Below are positions 21,924 through 33,503 of a stretch of DNA of 64,000 nucleotides, piece by piece; the stretch's first letter is position 1; every line of letters starts with the position of its first letter. A program made the position numbers and the translations under genes. The notes beneath the pieces are model-generated. The model saw only the letters and a list, made by a program, of their open reading frames with translations. It searched no databases and was not told the origin of the DNA. This DNA is from Iris pallida (Eukaryota > Streptophyta > Magnoliopsida > Asparagales > Iridaceae): positions 12,641,714 to 12,705,713 of the forward strand of contig JANAVB010016199.1 in NCBI GenBank assembly GCA_029216955.1, in the 5' to 3' direction.

Positions 21924-22165
21924 TTCGAGGCGGTCCCTCGGTTGGGAGTCTCGCGTTCCTATCCACGTTAAGTATTCGAGGCGGTCCCTCGATTGGGAGT
22001 CTCGCGTTCCTATCCACGTTAAGATGTTTCGAGGCGGTCCCTCGGTTGGGAGTCTCGCGTTCCTATCTACGTTAAGTATTCGAGGCGGTCCCTCGGTTGG
22101 GAGTCTCGCGTTCCTATCCATGTTAAGTATTCGAGGCGGTCCCTCGGTTGGGAGTCTCGTGGTTC
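21924..22165. repeat. Five-copy 51-bp minisatellite in the LTR
   Basis: Units start TTCGAGGCGGTCCCTCG at 21924, 21975, 22028, 22079 and 22130 (periods 51, 53, 51, 51). Each contains CGAGGCGGTCCCTCG, with short inverted ends CGAGG/CCTCG. The array is repeated in the other LTRs at about 26910-27151 and 31896-32137 with the same copy number. Confidence 0.85.
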
Positions 22166-23399
22166 CGAGGCACGTTATGCCAAGTATGATTCAGAGCACG
22201 AGTTGCTAAGTATAGTTCCGGTCGTACCAACAAGTAGGCCATGCATTTACGTGAGTTTAGATGTCTCGTAGGTGCGTGGTCATTGGACACGTTGTCGACA
22301 AGGATTTCTGCCTAGACTGGTTATACGCCGGGGCACCGGGCCCAGTCGTCCTAGGAGGTAGACGTTATAGCAGCGCATGCCTTTATTGCGTGGGTAGTCG
22401 AGGGCTTTCCATGGGGCTAGCTACCTTGCATCGAAGGACCCGCCGCCTACCCGAGCTATGTCCGCGATGGCTTGTCATGCCAGTGGCCTTTCATATAGAT
22501 ATTTGGCGTGCTAAGCGGCGAATCCGCATGCACGGTGTCGGTCGTAACAAAGGAAGCGTAAGCACGATATGCGATGTGTTGTGAAATGTGTGCTCGGTTG
22601 CACCAAAGTGTTATAAAGACTACGATTCGGCTATACGTAAAGACACGTGCTTCGGCACGAGATACGTTATCGTATTTGAGTTCTCAACATCGGTTCCACA
22701 AGTTGGGTTATACGTTTCGAGTTAAGTCGAGAAGGGCCGTAGGGCAAGTATTTGACACGACCTAGTCGTTACGTCCAAGAGTATATTATGAAAGACAAGT
22801 ATGAGTCGGTACGTTGACATTGCAAGCACGAGGCAGGGTATGGGTACGTTATTAGTGCAAGGCACGAAGATGGTCTAAAGACACTAAATAGGCCGAGCGT
22901 CGGTCCTAAAATCGATCCTAAGGCAAGATTAGAAAGACAATCGTAAAGGGGTTTATGTTGCACAAAGTAGATAAAACGTGTAGGTTTTGTATGGGTGGGC
23001 GAGGAGCTCACTCCACCAGTACAGTGGTACTGACACCCACACAGTGTTCATGTGCAGGCACAGGTAGAAGCTCGTGGTGCGGGGCTCGCTTGGATGCGTC
23101 GAGGCACGGAGTTCCTTGGCGATTCGAAGCGTGCGGCCGCATGGATTCGAAGACTTATACGGGACATAATGTATGGACATCGCCTTCCGAAGCTTCCGCT
23201 GGATCGACAATATGTATCGATAGATGAGAGAGAGCTGAGCGATTTGTAATGTGAGACGAGTGTATTTGAGTGATTGTAATCTTGGCCTTGTGCCCCCAAT
23301 GTAACCGTTGTTTCAATATCAATAAAAGAGCTTCTTTGAATAACTTGTGTTTGTTCTAAATTTCCGCTGCGTGTTCAATGTCTCTGCTCGGGACTTCTG

Positions 23400-23516
23400 T
23401 GCGACGACCCCGTCGCAGCCGCTGTAATCGGCCGTTATGGAACCCGCCTTGCACGAGCGCAATCTAGGCTCGTGCGGCATCACGCCTTAGCGAGGACGAT
23501 CGCTCCTACGGGAGCG
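23400..23516 (+). promoter_or_regulatory. Three perfect hairpins in U5
   Basis: TGCGACG/CGTCGCA (23400-23417, 4-nt loop), GCACGAGC/GCTCGTGC (23451-23475, 9-nt loop) and CGCTCC/GGAGCG (23501-23516, 4-nt loop) lie in a row just before the LTR end. They recur in the other two LTRs. An RNA-structure role in priming or packaging is inferred. Confidence 0.6.
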
Positions 23517-23526
23517 GGGCGTGACA

Positions 23527-26163
23527 TAATGGTATCAGAGCACGGCTTTACGTCCTTGGATTATCGATTGAATTCTTTAACTCCGTTGTTCTGCAAACTC
23601 TGAATTGTGCTTCCGCAACGTGATATCGTTGGTGCGCTCTCTCTCAAACGTCCCTCGACATGTCCATACAATAAGTCTAATATTTTCGAAAGCTCGTAAC
23701 GCGTTCAATCGAACGCATCGATAGGGGTAGCCTTTGGGCCGAACGGTGCCGACCTTGAGTTGATAGAAAATGCGTGCTAAAGTTAGCAAGTTGCGTACGT
23801 GCCTAACGAGTCCTACGTCAACATGAGCAAATGAGCGTGAAAACTCGAAATATAGTCTATACGGGATGATTATGCGGCACAATTTAGTCCGCGTATCGCG
23901 TACCTCGACCTTTTGGTGTAAACGAGTCGCGAACAATATTAAGTATCGCTTGGTCGGAAACGAAAATACGCTTGGAGTGTATATCGATAGGAACGTTATC
24001 AGACTAACGCTTAGGCGTACACGAAAGATTGTTCTGGATTTTGAGGATTGTACGAACGACTTAGTGCGTCGATACGAACGTGATTGAGGACTAAATCGGA
24101 TGGCTCGAACCCGAGTGGTGTATGGACGTTATAGAAATTGTTCGAGCGGAACCAGAGGAGTTACGGATAGTACGAGTATGTCGACAAGCGATGATATCGC
24201 AAAGCCTTAGAACGAGTAGCGCTTAGATGGTCATGATTCGAGAGTCGCAAACGTGATACCGTTCGAACGATTTGTAAACGATAGTGTGAATTACGAAATG
24301 GTTGAATGGAAATTCTAAACGATAGAATAAATGGATGACTTGATTTAAGAAATTGATACGGATCGTATACGAAAAGTTAGCACGGCAGGTAGATAGCGTG
24401 CATGAAATGTTCGATTTTGAAGTTACGCAAACGACTCTGAGGATTGAAATCGATGTTACTCGATGGTTTGAATTAGCAAGGGATGATACGAATTAAGGAA
24501 ATACGTTAGTCGATGACTTGAGACAGACGGATAAACGATACGTGAATTTGGGTTGAAGAAATTGATGTGGTGAACGGTTCGAGGAGATTATCCAGTCGGA
24601 CAATAGCATCATTCGCACGACTCAGAATTCGTTGTAAACGAAGATCGTCAGGTTACGTATATCGTCGATGGTATTGAGGCGTATCAAAGATGATATGCAA
24701 TAACTCGGAGGTACTCGGACTCGGTGAATGACGATCGTGCAAGTGCTATTATTCGGTTGGATGCAATACTTAGGATTCTGTTTGAAGATGAATGTTGGAT
24801 AAAAGTGATCGTATTCCGATGGTTGCGTTGATAACCACAACGTCGACAGTCTTGTCTTGCACGAGCGCTACTCTAGCCTCGCACATGCGTTGCGTCGGAT
24901 TTGGGACGATCATTCTGCGTGAGCGCTGACATGGTGATTCATGTCGCCGGAATAATCGAACTCAGAAAAATCAGGACGCGGCAACTTTGATTGTCCTGAC
25001 TTGTCGGTTTGATGCGAAGGAAAAAATTTGAGGATGTTAGGACTTATGATTGACGAATGAATGAAAACTTGAGGATTGTGTAGGTCCAATCCGCGCATCG
25101 AAAATGATTTAGTCTAGACCCAAAACAAGTGTTACGCCCCGATGAGAATGATTATTCTGCGGGTGCGTTGTATGGTGATTCATGAACCACCGTGGATGAT
25201 CGGACTCGCGTGAGATCGGAGCGTAGCATATTGTTAAGTCAGACGACCTTGTGATCGATTACGTGAATTGGAATAGATGATTTCGAAAACATGAAATGTG
25301 AACTACGATTTAGAGATGAATCGTGTTGTAGCGTGCTTGACTTGGAAAGATTGATAGGCAGATTATGTCGAACGTGTTCGAAGAGATAGACTATACGAAA
25401 CGGTTTGATGAACAAACAATATTGATATGACGTGAAATTTGTTGAAACGTAAGTTATCGTAGGATGGTTTTACAAAAACGACTCGGACCCCATGCGACGA
25501 ACATTGGGATGTGTGTAGGAAATCGATGCTCGATGTTTAGAAATCAGAGTGATGCGAGCTTGGGTAGAAAACCTCGTACCAACGATTTGGTTTGACCTTA
25601 GGATGGGGTCAGTGTTGATATCGTTGTTTGGGAACTATGATTCCAGTACTGACGAAAAGATAAAGCCTAGCGGTTAGGCAGGCATTCGAGCGCGAAGCGA
25701 TAGGAGTTACGGAGGCACCACTTGCGAGTCTTGGCTGACATGTACGTATATCAGGGACGCCCGAATATGTGCACGATCTGACTCGAGTGGTGATGGCGGA
25801 TTCTCTATCACGAGGCTTGGCTGACATGCATGTATTTTGGGGACGCCTGGAATATGTGCACGATCCAACTAAGTGATACGATGAATCAAGTGAGACTTGA
25901 GAAACTGGAAAGTGTCGAGGATTTTGGAATCGTGAGTTTCGAAGAAATATTGGTGATAATACGATCATTGATTTGAAACGAATTCGAATGTTGGTTGATC
26001 GATTAGTGTACCTTACGACTAAGTTAGCGATAGCACGAGCGTGGCTCCAAATCGAAGAAACGCGTAGGCGAAATGTGTACGATTGAGTCTTGGCCATAGA
26101 AATGTAGGATGGCTTGCCTTCAGGAAAGTCTCGAGGACGAGACTTGTTCTGAGTGGTGTATGT
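23527..26163 (+). other. Internal region A, non-coding
   Basis: 2637 bp with no recognisable protein domain in any frame; the longest frames (about 119 and 190 codons on minus) show no motif. LTR-end-like relics occur at about 24853-24932 and 25133-25185. A 70-bp block with GGCTTGGCTGACATG and GGGACGCC is duplicated at about 25729-25790 and 25816-25870. Near the end, CGAGGACGAGACTTG (26131-26145) is a decayed polypurine-side block before LTR 2. Confidence 0.75.
23530..23541 (+). promoter_or_regulatory. Primer-binding site, tRNA-iMet type
   Basis: TGGTATCAGAGC, three bases after the first LTR, complementary to the 3' end of plant initiator tRNA-Met. The match does not extend far beyond 12 nt. 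It is repeated after the second LTR at 28516-28527; after the third LTR it is absent because that LTR abuts the target site. Confidence 0.85.
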
Positions 26164-28512
26164 TGTAGTGCCCCGTCCCACAAAGTCAATCGGAGAAATC
26201 GAAACGCCGACGGCGTTCGAAACTTGGCCTTACAACGGCGACTCGAAGACATCGCTCAGGTAGGGGAGTTTCGGTGAACTTGCCTCATCTCTGCCTTCAC
26301 TTAATAATTCGTGTGGTTTCAACTTGCACAAGTAGGCTAATATAACAGCTACGAACGCACATAGCTAAAGGAATAATCCTGACCCGTCGGAATGTCTTAG
26401 AACATGGAAAATGGTCCCACGGTCTCAATAAAAGTCGGCTCAGCGTACTTTAAAATGACACTCGGTCCTTCGTCCCGGGGCTTGGGAGAAGGAAAGTTGG
26501 TATTCGACACAAATGATGAGTTAGCCTAAGTCATAGGCGTCGCCCGCGTAAATGCTCGATAAAGCATGCACATTTTCACTGCGCAAGGCTTGGCATAGCC
26601 ATGGTTCGTCCCTCGAGTTAAGTTGTAGGCTTAAATAAGTTAGGCAAAGTTAAGCCGATCGACCTAAGTCATTCTAAGTGCTGTCCCGCTCGTTCTGCGA
26701 TTGTCAAGTTAAATAGTCCCACGATCTCAAGGCCCGTCATATAACGTATGACTTGGGTGATAACGTCGCGTAAGACAGAAGTCAGTTACAGGCACGAGCC
26801 ACGATTGGCACGATGTAAAGTTAGCCACGGTCCATGGCACTTAAGGAACACATTTGTTCGAGTTAAGTTGGAAGGCTACGTAGTAGTCGTTCCCTCGGGT
26901 ACAAAGAAGTTCGAGGAGGTCCCTCGGTTGGGAGTCTCGCGTTCCTATCCACGTTAAGTATTCGAGGCGGTCCCTCGATTGGGAGTCTCGCGTTCCTATC
27001 CACGTTAAGATGTTTCGAGGCGGTCCCTCGGTTGGGAGTCTCACGTTCCTATCTACGTTAAGTATTCGAGGCGGTCCCTCGGTTGGGAGTCTCGCGTTCC
27101 TATCCATGTTAAGTATTCGAGGCGGTCCCTCGGTTGGGAGTCTCGTGGTTCCGAGGCACGTTATGCCAAGTATGATTCAGAGCACGAGTTGCTAAGTATA
27201 GTTCCGGTCGTACCAACAAGTAGGCCATGCATTTACGTGAGTTTAGATGTCTCGTAGGTGCGTGGTCATTGGACACCTTGTCGACAAGGATTTGTGCCTA
27301 GACTGGTTATACGCCGGGGCACCGGGCCCAGTCGTCCTAGGAGGTAGACGTTATAGCAGTGCATGCCTTTATTGCGTGGGTAGTCGGGGGCTTTCCATGG
27401 GGCTAGCTACCTTGCATCGAAGGACCCGCCGCCTACCCGAGCTATGTCCGCGATGGCTTGTCATGCCAGTGGCCTTTCATATAGATATTTGGCGTGCTAA
27501 GCGGCGAATCCGCATGCACGGTGTCGGTCGTAACAAAGGAAGCGTAAGCACGGTATGCGATGTGTTGTGAAATGTGTGCTCGGTTGCACCAAAGTGTTAT
27601 AAAGACTACGATTCGGCTATACGTAAAGACACGTGCTTCGGCACGAGATACGTTATCGTATTTGAGTTCTCAACATCGGTTCCACAAGTTGGGTTATACG
27701 TTTCGAGTTAAGTCGAGAAGGGCCGTAGGGCAAGTATTTGACACGACCTAGTCGTTACGTCCAAGAGTATATTATGAAAGACAAGTATGAGTCGGTACGT
27801 TGACATTGCAAGCACGAGGCAGGGTAAGGGTACGTTATTAGTGCAAGGCACGAAGATGGTCTAAAGACACTAAATAGGCCGAGCGTCGGTCCTAAAATCG
27901 ATCCTAAGGCAAGATTAGAAAGACAATCGTAAAGGGGTTTATGTTGCACAAAGTAGATAAAACGTGTAGGTTTTGTATGGGTGGGCGAGGAGCTCACTCC
28001 ACCAGTACAGTGGTACTGACACCCATACAGTGTTCATGTGCAGGCACAGGTAGAAGCTCGTGGTGCGGGGCTCGCTTGGATGCGTCGAGGCACGGAGTTC
28101 CTTGGCGATTCGAAGCGTGCGGCCGCATGGATTCGAAGACTTATACGGGACATAATGTATGGACATCGCCTTCCGAAGCTTCCGCTGGATCGACAATATG
28201 TATCGAGAGATGAGAGAGAGCTGAGCGATTTGTAATGTGAGACGAGTGTATTTGAGTGATTGTAATCTTGGCCTTGTGCCCCTAATGTAACCGTTGTTTC
28301 AATATCAATAAAAGAGCTTCTTTGAATAACTTGTGTTTGTTCTAAATTTCCGCTGCGTGTTCAATGTCTCTGCTCGGGACTTCTGTGCGACGACCCCGTC
28401 GCAGCCGCTGTAATCGGCCGTTATGGAACCCGCCTTGCACGAGCGCAATCTAGGCTCGTGCGGCATCACGCCTTAGCGAGGACGATCGCTCCTACGGGAG
28501 CGGGGCGTGACA
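26164..28512 (+). repeat. Second (middle) LTR
   Basis: Same length and structure as the first. By eye it carries the most private changes (for example GGAGAAATCG at 26192, TATAACAGC at 26340, TTTGTGCC at 27291 where LTRs 1 and 3 agree with each other). Poly(A) signal at 28307-28312. Confidence 0.92.
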
Positions 28513-31149
28513 TAATGGTATCAGAGCACGGCTTTACGTCCTTGGATTATCGATTGAATTCTTTAACTCCGTTGTTCTGCAAACTCTGAATTGTGCTTCC
28601 GCAACGTGATATCGTTGGTGCGCTCTCTCTCAAACGTCCCTCGGCATGTCCATACAATAAGTCTAATATTTTCGAAAGCTCGTAACGCGTTCAATCGAAC
28701 GCATCGATAGGGGTAGCCTTTGGGCCGAACGGTGCCGACCTTGAGTTGATAGAAAATGCGTGCTAAAGTTAGCAAGTTGCGTACGTGCCTAACGAGTCCT
28801 ACGTCAACATGAGCAAATGAGCGTGAAAACTCGAAATATAGTCCATACGGGATGATTATGCGGCACAATTTAGTCCGCGTATCGCGTACCTCGACCTTTT
28901 GGTGTAAACGAGTCGCGAACAATATTAAGTATCGCTTGGTCGGAAACGAAAATACGCTTGGAGTGTATATCGATAGGAACGTTATCAGACTAACGCTTAG
29001 GCATACACGAAAGATTGTTCTGGATTTTGAGGATTGTACGAACGACTTAGTGCGTCGATACGAACGTGATTGAGGACTAAATCGGATGGCTCGAACCCGA
29101 GTGGTGTATGGACGTTATAGAAATTGTTCGAGCGGAACCAGAGGAGTTACGGATAGTACGAGTATGTCGACAAGCGATGATATCGCAAAGCCTTAGAACG
29201 AGTAGCGCTTAGATGGTCATGATTCGAGAGTCGCAAACGTGATACCGTTCGAACGATTTGTAAACGATAGTGCGAATTACGAAATGGTTGAATGGAAATT
29301 CTAAACGATAGAATAAATGGATGACTTGATTTAAGAAATTGATACGGATCGTATACGAAAAGTTAGCACGGCAGGTAGATAGCGTGCATGAAATGTTCGA
29401 TTTTGAAGTTACGCAAACGACTCTGAGGATTGAAATCGATGTTACTCGATGGTTTGAATTAGCAAGGGATGATACGAATTGAGGAAATACGTTAGTCGAT
29501 GACTTGAGACAGACGGATAAACGATACGTGAATTTGGGTTGAAGAAATTGATGTGGTGAACGGTTCGAGGAGATTATCCAGTCGGACAATAGCATCATTC
29601 GTACGACTCAGAATTCGTTGTAAACGAAGATCGTCAGGTTACGTATATCGTCGATGGTATTGAGGCGTATCAAAGATGATATGCAATAACTCGGAGGTAC
29701 TCGGACTCCGTGAATGACGATCGTGCAAGTGCTATTATTCGGTTGGATGCAATACTTAGGATTCTGTTTGAAGATGAATGTTGGATAAAAGTGATCGTAT
29801 TCCGATGGTTGCGTTGATAACCACAACGTCGACAGTCTTGTCTTGCACGAGCGCTACTCTAGCCTCGCACATGCGTTGCGTCGGATTTGGGACGATCATT
29901 CCGCGTGAGTGCTGATATGGTGATTCATGTCGCCGGAATAATCGAACTCAGAAAAATCAGGACGCGGCAACTTTGATTGTCCTGACTTGTCGGTTTGATG
30001 CGAAGGAAAAAATTTGAGGATGTTAGGACTTATGATTGACGAATGAATGAAAACTTGAGGATTGTGTAGGTCCAATCCGTGCATCGAAAATGATTTAGTC
30101 TAGACCCAAAACAAGTGTTACGCCCCGATGAGAATGATTATTCTGCGGGTGCGTTGTATGGTGATTCATGAACCACCGTGGATGATCGGACTCGCGTGAG
30201 ATCGGAGCCTAGCATATTGTTAAGTCAGACGACCTTGTGATCGATTACGTGAATTGGAATAGATGATTTCGGAAACGTGAAATATGAACTACGATTTAGA
30301 GATGAATCGTGTTGTAGCGTGCTTGACTTGGAAAGATTGATAGGCAGATTATGTCGAACGTGTTCGAAGAGATAGACTATACGAAACGGTTTGATGAACA
30401 AACAATATTGATATGACGTAAAATTTGTTGAAACGTAAGTTATCGTAGGATGGTTTTACAAAAACGACTCGGACCCCATGCGACGAACATTGGAATGTGT
30501 GTAGAAAATCGATGCTCGATGTTTAGAAATCAGAGTGATGCGAGCTTGGGTAGAAAACCTCGTACCAACGATTTGGTTTGACCTTAGGATGGGGTCAGTG
30601 TTGATATCGTTGTTTGGGAACTATGATTCCAGTACTGACGAAAAGATAAAGCCTAGCGGTTAGGCAGGCATTCGAGCGCGAAGCGATAGGAGTTACGGAG
30701 GCACTACTTGCGAGTCTTGGCTGACATGCACGTATATCAGGGACGCCCGAATATGTGCACGATCCGACTCGAGTGGTGATGGCGGATTCTCTATCACGAG
30801 GCTTGGCTGATATGCATGTATTTTGGGGACGCCTAGAATATGTGCACGATCCAACTAAGTGATACGATGAATCAAGTGAGACTTGAGAAACTGGAAAGTG
30901 TCAAGGATTTTGGAATCGTGAGTTTCGAAGAAATATTGGTGATAATACGATCATTGATTTGAAACGAATTCGAATGTTGGTTGATCGATTAGTGTACCTT
31001 ACGACTAAGTTAGCGATAGCACGAGCGTGGCTCCAAATCGAAGAAACGCGTAGGCGAAATGTGTACGATTGAGTCTTGGCCATAGAAATGTAGGATGGCT
31101 TGCCTTCAGGAAAGTCTCGAGGACGAGACTTGTTCTGAGTGGTGTATGT
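28513..31149 (+). other. Internal region B, non-coding
   Basis: Near-identical to internal region A, exactly 4986 bp downstream and the same length. Scattered substitutions only. It contains the same LTR-end relics and the same internal duplication. No gene. Confidence 0.75.
28516..28527 (+). promoter_or_regulatory. Second tRNA-iMet-type primer site
   Basis: TGGTATCAGAGC after the middle LTR, identical to the site at 23530. Two primer sites in one array would let either the middle or the first LTR act as a 5' LTR. Confidence 0.85.
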
Positions 31150-33498
31150 TGTAGTGCCCCGTCCCACAAAGTCAATCGGAGGAATCGAAACGCCGACGGC
31201 GTTCGGAACTTGGCCTTACAACGGCGACTCGAAGACATCGCTCAGGTGGGGGAGTTTCGGTGAACTTGCCTCATCTCTGCCTTCACTTAATAATTCGTGT
31301 GGTTTCAACTTGCACAAGTAGGCTAATATAAAAGCTACGAACGCACATAGCTAAAGGAATAATCCCGACCCGTCGGAATGTCTTAGAACATGGAAAATGG
31401 TCCCACGGTCTCAATAGAAGTCGGCTCAGCGTACTTTAAAATGACACTCGGTCCTTCGTCCCGGGGCTTGGGAGAAGGAAAGTTGGTATTCGACACAAAC
31501 GATGAGTTAGCCTAAGTCATAGGCGTCGCCCGCGTAAATGCTCGATAAAGCATGCACGTTTTCACTGCGCAAGGCTTGGCATAGCCATGGTTCGTCCCTC
31601 GAGTTAAGTTGTAGGCTTAAATGAGTTAGGCAAAGTTAAGCCGATCGACCTAAGTCATTCTAAGTGCTGTCCCGCTCGTTCTGCGGTTGTCAAGTTAAAT
31701 AGTCCCACGATCTCAAGGCCCGTCATATAACGTATGACTTGGGTGATAACGTCGCGTAAGACAGAAGTCAGTTACAGGCACGAGCCACGATTGGCACGAT
31801 GTAAAGTTAGCCACGGTCCATGGCACTTAAGGAACACATTTGTTCGAGTTAAGTTGGAAGGCTACGTAGTAGTCGTTCCCTCGGGTACAAAGAAGTTCGA
31901 GGCGGTCCCTCGGTTGGGAGTCTCGCGTTCCTATCCACGTTAAGTATTCGAGGCGGTCCCTCGATTGGGAGTCTCGCGTTCCTATCCACGTTAAGATGTT
32001 TCGAGGCGGTCCCTCGGTTGGGAGTCTCGCGTTCCTATCTACGTTAAGTATTCGAGGCGGTCCCTCGGTTGGGAGTCTCGCGTTCCTATCCATGTTAAGT
32101 ATTCGAGGCGGTCCCTCGGTTGGGAGTCTCGTGGTTCCGAGGCACGTTATGCCAAGTATGATTCAGAGCACGAGTTGCTAAGTATAGTTCCGGTCGTACC
32201 AACAAGTAGGCCATGCATTTACGTGAGTTTAGATGTCTCGTAGGTGCGTGGTCATTGGACACCTTGTCGACAAGGATTTCTGCCTAGACTGGTTATACGC
32301 CGGAGCACCGGGCCCAGTCGTCCTAGGAGGTAGACGTTATAGCAGCGCATGCCTTTATTGCGTGGGTAGTCGGGGGCTTTCCATGGGGCTAGCTACCTTG
32401 CATCGAAGGACCCGCCGCCTACCCGAGCTATGTCCGCGATGGCTTGTCATGCCAGTGGCCTTTCATATAGATATTTGGCGTGCTAAGCGGCGAATCCGCA
32501 TGCACGGTGTCGGTCGTAACAAAGGAAGCGTAAGCACGGTATGCGATGTGTTGTGAAATGTGTGCTCGGTTGCACCAAAGTGTTATAAAGACTACTATTC
32601 GGCTATACGTAAAGACACGTGCTTCGGCACGAGATACGTTATCGTATTTGAGTTCTCAACATCGGTTCCACAAGTTGGGTTATACGTTTCGAGTTAAGTC
32701 GAGAAGGGCCGTAGGGCAAGTATTTGACACGACCTAGTCGTTACGTCCAAGAGTATATTATGAAAGACAAGTATGAGTCGGTACGTTGACATTGCAAGCA
32801 CGAGGCAGGGTATGGGTACGTTATTAGTGCAAGGCACGAAGATGGTCTAAAGACACTAAATAGGCCGAGCGTCGGTCCTAAAATCGATCCTAAGGCAAGA
32901 TTAGAAAGACAATCGTAAAGGGGTTTATGTTGCACAAAGTAGATAAAACGTGTAGGTTTTGTATGGGTGGGCGAGGAGCTCACTCCACCAGTACAGTGGT
33001 ACTGACACCCACACAGTGTTCATGTGCAGGCACAGGTAGAAGCTCGTGGTGCGGGGCTCGCTTGGATGCGTCAAGGCACGGAGTTCCTTGGCGATTCGAA
33101 GCGTGCGGCCGCATGGATTCGAAGACTTATACGGGACATAATGTATGGACATCGCCTTCCGAAGCTTCCGCTGGATCGACAATATGTATCGAGAGATGAG
33201 AGAGAGCTGAGCGATTTGTAATGTGAGACGAGTGTATTTGAGTGATTGTAATCTTGGCCTTGTGCCCCCAATGTAACCGTTGTTTCAATATCAATAAAAG
33301 AGCTTCTTTGAATAACTTGTGTTTGTTCTAAATTTCCGCTGCGTGTTCAATGTCTCTGCTCGGGACTTCTGTGCGACGACCCCGTCGCAGCCGCTGTAAT
33401 CGGCCGTTATGGAACCCGCCTTGCACGAGCACAATCTAGGCTCGTGCGGCATCACGCCTTAGCGAGGACGATCGCTCCTACGGGAGCGGGGCGTGACA
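31150..33498 (+). repeat. Third LTR
   Basis: 2349 bp, ends GGGGCGTGACA followed directly by the target-site copy GTCCT (33499-33503) and Tekay leader sequence. Poly(A) signal at 33293-33298. Confidence 0.92.
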
Positions 33499-33503
33499 GT
33501 CCT

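Larger units (their letters stand above)
21178..23526 (+). repeat. First LTR of the three-LTR element
   Basis: TGTAGTGCC ... GGGGCGTGACA, 2349 bp. It contains a five-unit 51-bp repeat, a poly(A) signal AATAAA at 23321-23326 and a run of hairpins towards its end. Private differences from the other two LTRs are few (for example ACTTACAC at about 21337-21344, where the others read ACTTGCAC). Confidence 0.92.
21178..33498 (+). mobile_element. Non-coding LTR element with three LTRs and two internal regions
   Basis: LTRs at 21178-23526, 26164-28512 and 31150-33498, each 2349 bp, separated by two 2637-bp internal regions: an exact 4986-bp period. A single TSD, GTCCT, flanks the whole array (21173-21177 and 33499-33503). 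Units are near-identical. No gag or pol motif is seen, so it fits a LARD (large retrotransposon derivative). Unequal recombination between LTRs of sister copies, or between the two LTRs on sister chromatids, is the simplest origin. LTR ends and the CGAGGACGA block are Tekay-like, suggesting a Tekay-type helper. Confidence 0.92.

Noticed and set aside
25609..26181. 190-codon minus-strand frame across the end of interior A and the start of LTR 2
   Set aside because: It crosses the interior/LTR border, has no domain, and its copy at 30901-31167 is broken early by single changes; taken as chance.
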